DNA of 14,645 nt from an uncultured Eubacteriales bacterium (GTDB taxonomy: Bacteria; Bacillota; Clostridia; Christensenellales; CAG-138), in assembly GCA_900550525.1 (NCBI GenBank), contig URSN01000046.1, forward strand, positions 1-14,645, given 5' to 3'. Under the pieces are notes generated by a model, which saw only the letters and a program-made list of their open reading frames with translations, was not told where the DNA came from and ran no database searches. Shown piece after piece: positions 14,527-14,645 of the stretch. Positions within the stretch are counted from its first letter, which is position 1; every line of letters begins with the position of its first letter. The position numbers and the translations under genes are program-made.

Positions 14527-14645
14527 GTTTGAGAGCTGTGTAAATCCAGAGGGGTACAAAGCAAGAAGAAGACAAGGAACGGAATAGCAAACGTATGAGA
14601 GCAGTGAAACTCAAGAGGTGTCCAAAGCAGGAAACTGAAAGAAAA
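14527..14645 (+). CRISPR. Start of a type II-A CRISPR array (two repeats, one full spacer)
   Basis: Repeat 1 is 36 bases (14527-14562), beginning GTTTGAGAGC and ending TACAAAGC. Spacer 1 is 30 bases (14563-14592) and purine-rich. A second 36-base repeat follows (14593-14628), beginning GTATGAGAGC and ending TCCAAAGC; it matches repeat 1 at 29 of 36 positions, differing at repeat positions 3, 11, 15, 18, 21, 27 and 30. The 36/30 lengths are typical of II-A. The window ends 17 bases later, so it cannot be told whether more spacers follow or repeat 2 is the decayed last repeat. Repeat 1, not repeat 2, matches the tracrRNA anti-repeat well. Confidence 0.85.

Noticed and set aside
1..14645. Transposases, integrases, tRNA or rRNA genes
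   Set aside because: None was recognised in any frame or by visible cloverleaf or rRNA motifs, so mobile-element claims are limited to short repeats.

Overview
The window looks like chromosome from a GC-rich member of the Bacillota (class Clostridia, possibly a gut Christensenellales- or Oscillospirales-type bacterium; this placement is inference). The reasons are AGGAGG-type ribosome binding sites, near-consensus sigma-A promoters, a YesL/DUF624 membrane protein, a LacI-family regulator and a type II-A CRISPR-Cas system with csn2. Base composition changes along the window: positions 1-2300 and 8440-14460 are very GC-rich, while about 3070-7970 is visibly more balanced.

Left part (1-2300), all minus strand: an ABC-2 type polysaccharide-export permease (1526-2272) is followed, 2 bases after its stop, by a two-domain family-2 glycosyltransferase (204-1523). 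The glycosyltransferase lacks its first half-domain and has both metal-binding motifs eroded. A perfect 15-bp purine/pyrimidine hairpin lies just past its stop. Positions 2273-2705 hold no recognisable gene, only short direct repeats and a strong GC hairpin.

Middle part (2706-7613), also minus strand, is an amino-sugar module. It has a YesL/DUF624 membrane protein (6951-7613), then a single reading frame that joins a LacI repressor to a glucosamine-6-phosphate deaminase (4935-6740), a large alpha/beta hydrolase of the acetylxylan-esterase type (3071-4879), and an N-terminal remnant of N-acetylglucosamine-6-phosphate deacetylase (nagA, 2706-3083) that overlaps the esterase stop and breaks off after about 110 codons. 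The regulator has a consensus promoter with a CG-centred palindromic operator just downstream, which suggests autoregulation. The LacI-NagB join passes through a run of six A; seven A would end LacI at a normal place and leave NagB to start at its own ribosome binding site.

Right part (7973-14645), plus strand, is a complete type II-A CRISPR-Cas locus: cas9, cas1, cas2, csn2, a leader and the beginning of a CRISPR array. The three downstream genes each start with GTG inside a four-base GTGA overlap. A tracrRNA gene lies on the opposite strand just upstream of cas9; its anti-repeat, bulge, lower stem, nexus and terminator hairpin can all be read, and its promoter overlaps the cas9 ribosome binding site. 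The only good plus-strand promoter candidate for cas9 lies about 435 bases further upstream. A transcript from it would cross a GC-rich, duplicated 77-bp block and then the whole tracrRNA gene in antisense. The array begins with a perfect ATTTGAG leader-anchoring site and a first repeat that matches the tracrRNA, but the second repeat differs from the first at 7 of 36 positions.

The most interesting points are the antisense overlap of the cas9 leader with the tracrRNA, the repeated GC-rich block beside it, the mismatch between repeat 2 and the tracrRNA, an atypical-codon patch in the Cas9 PAM-interacting domain, and the LacI-NagB fusion.
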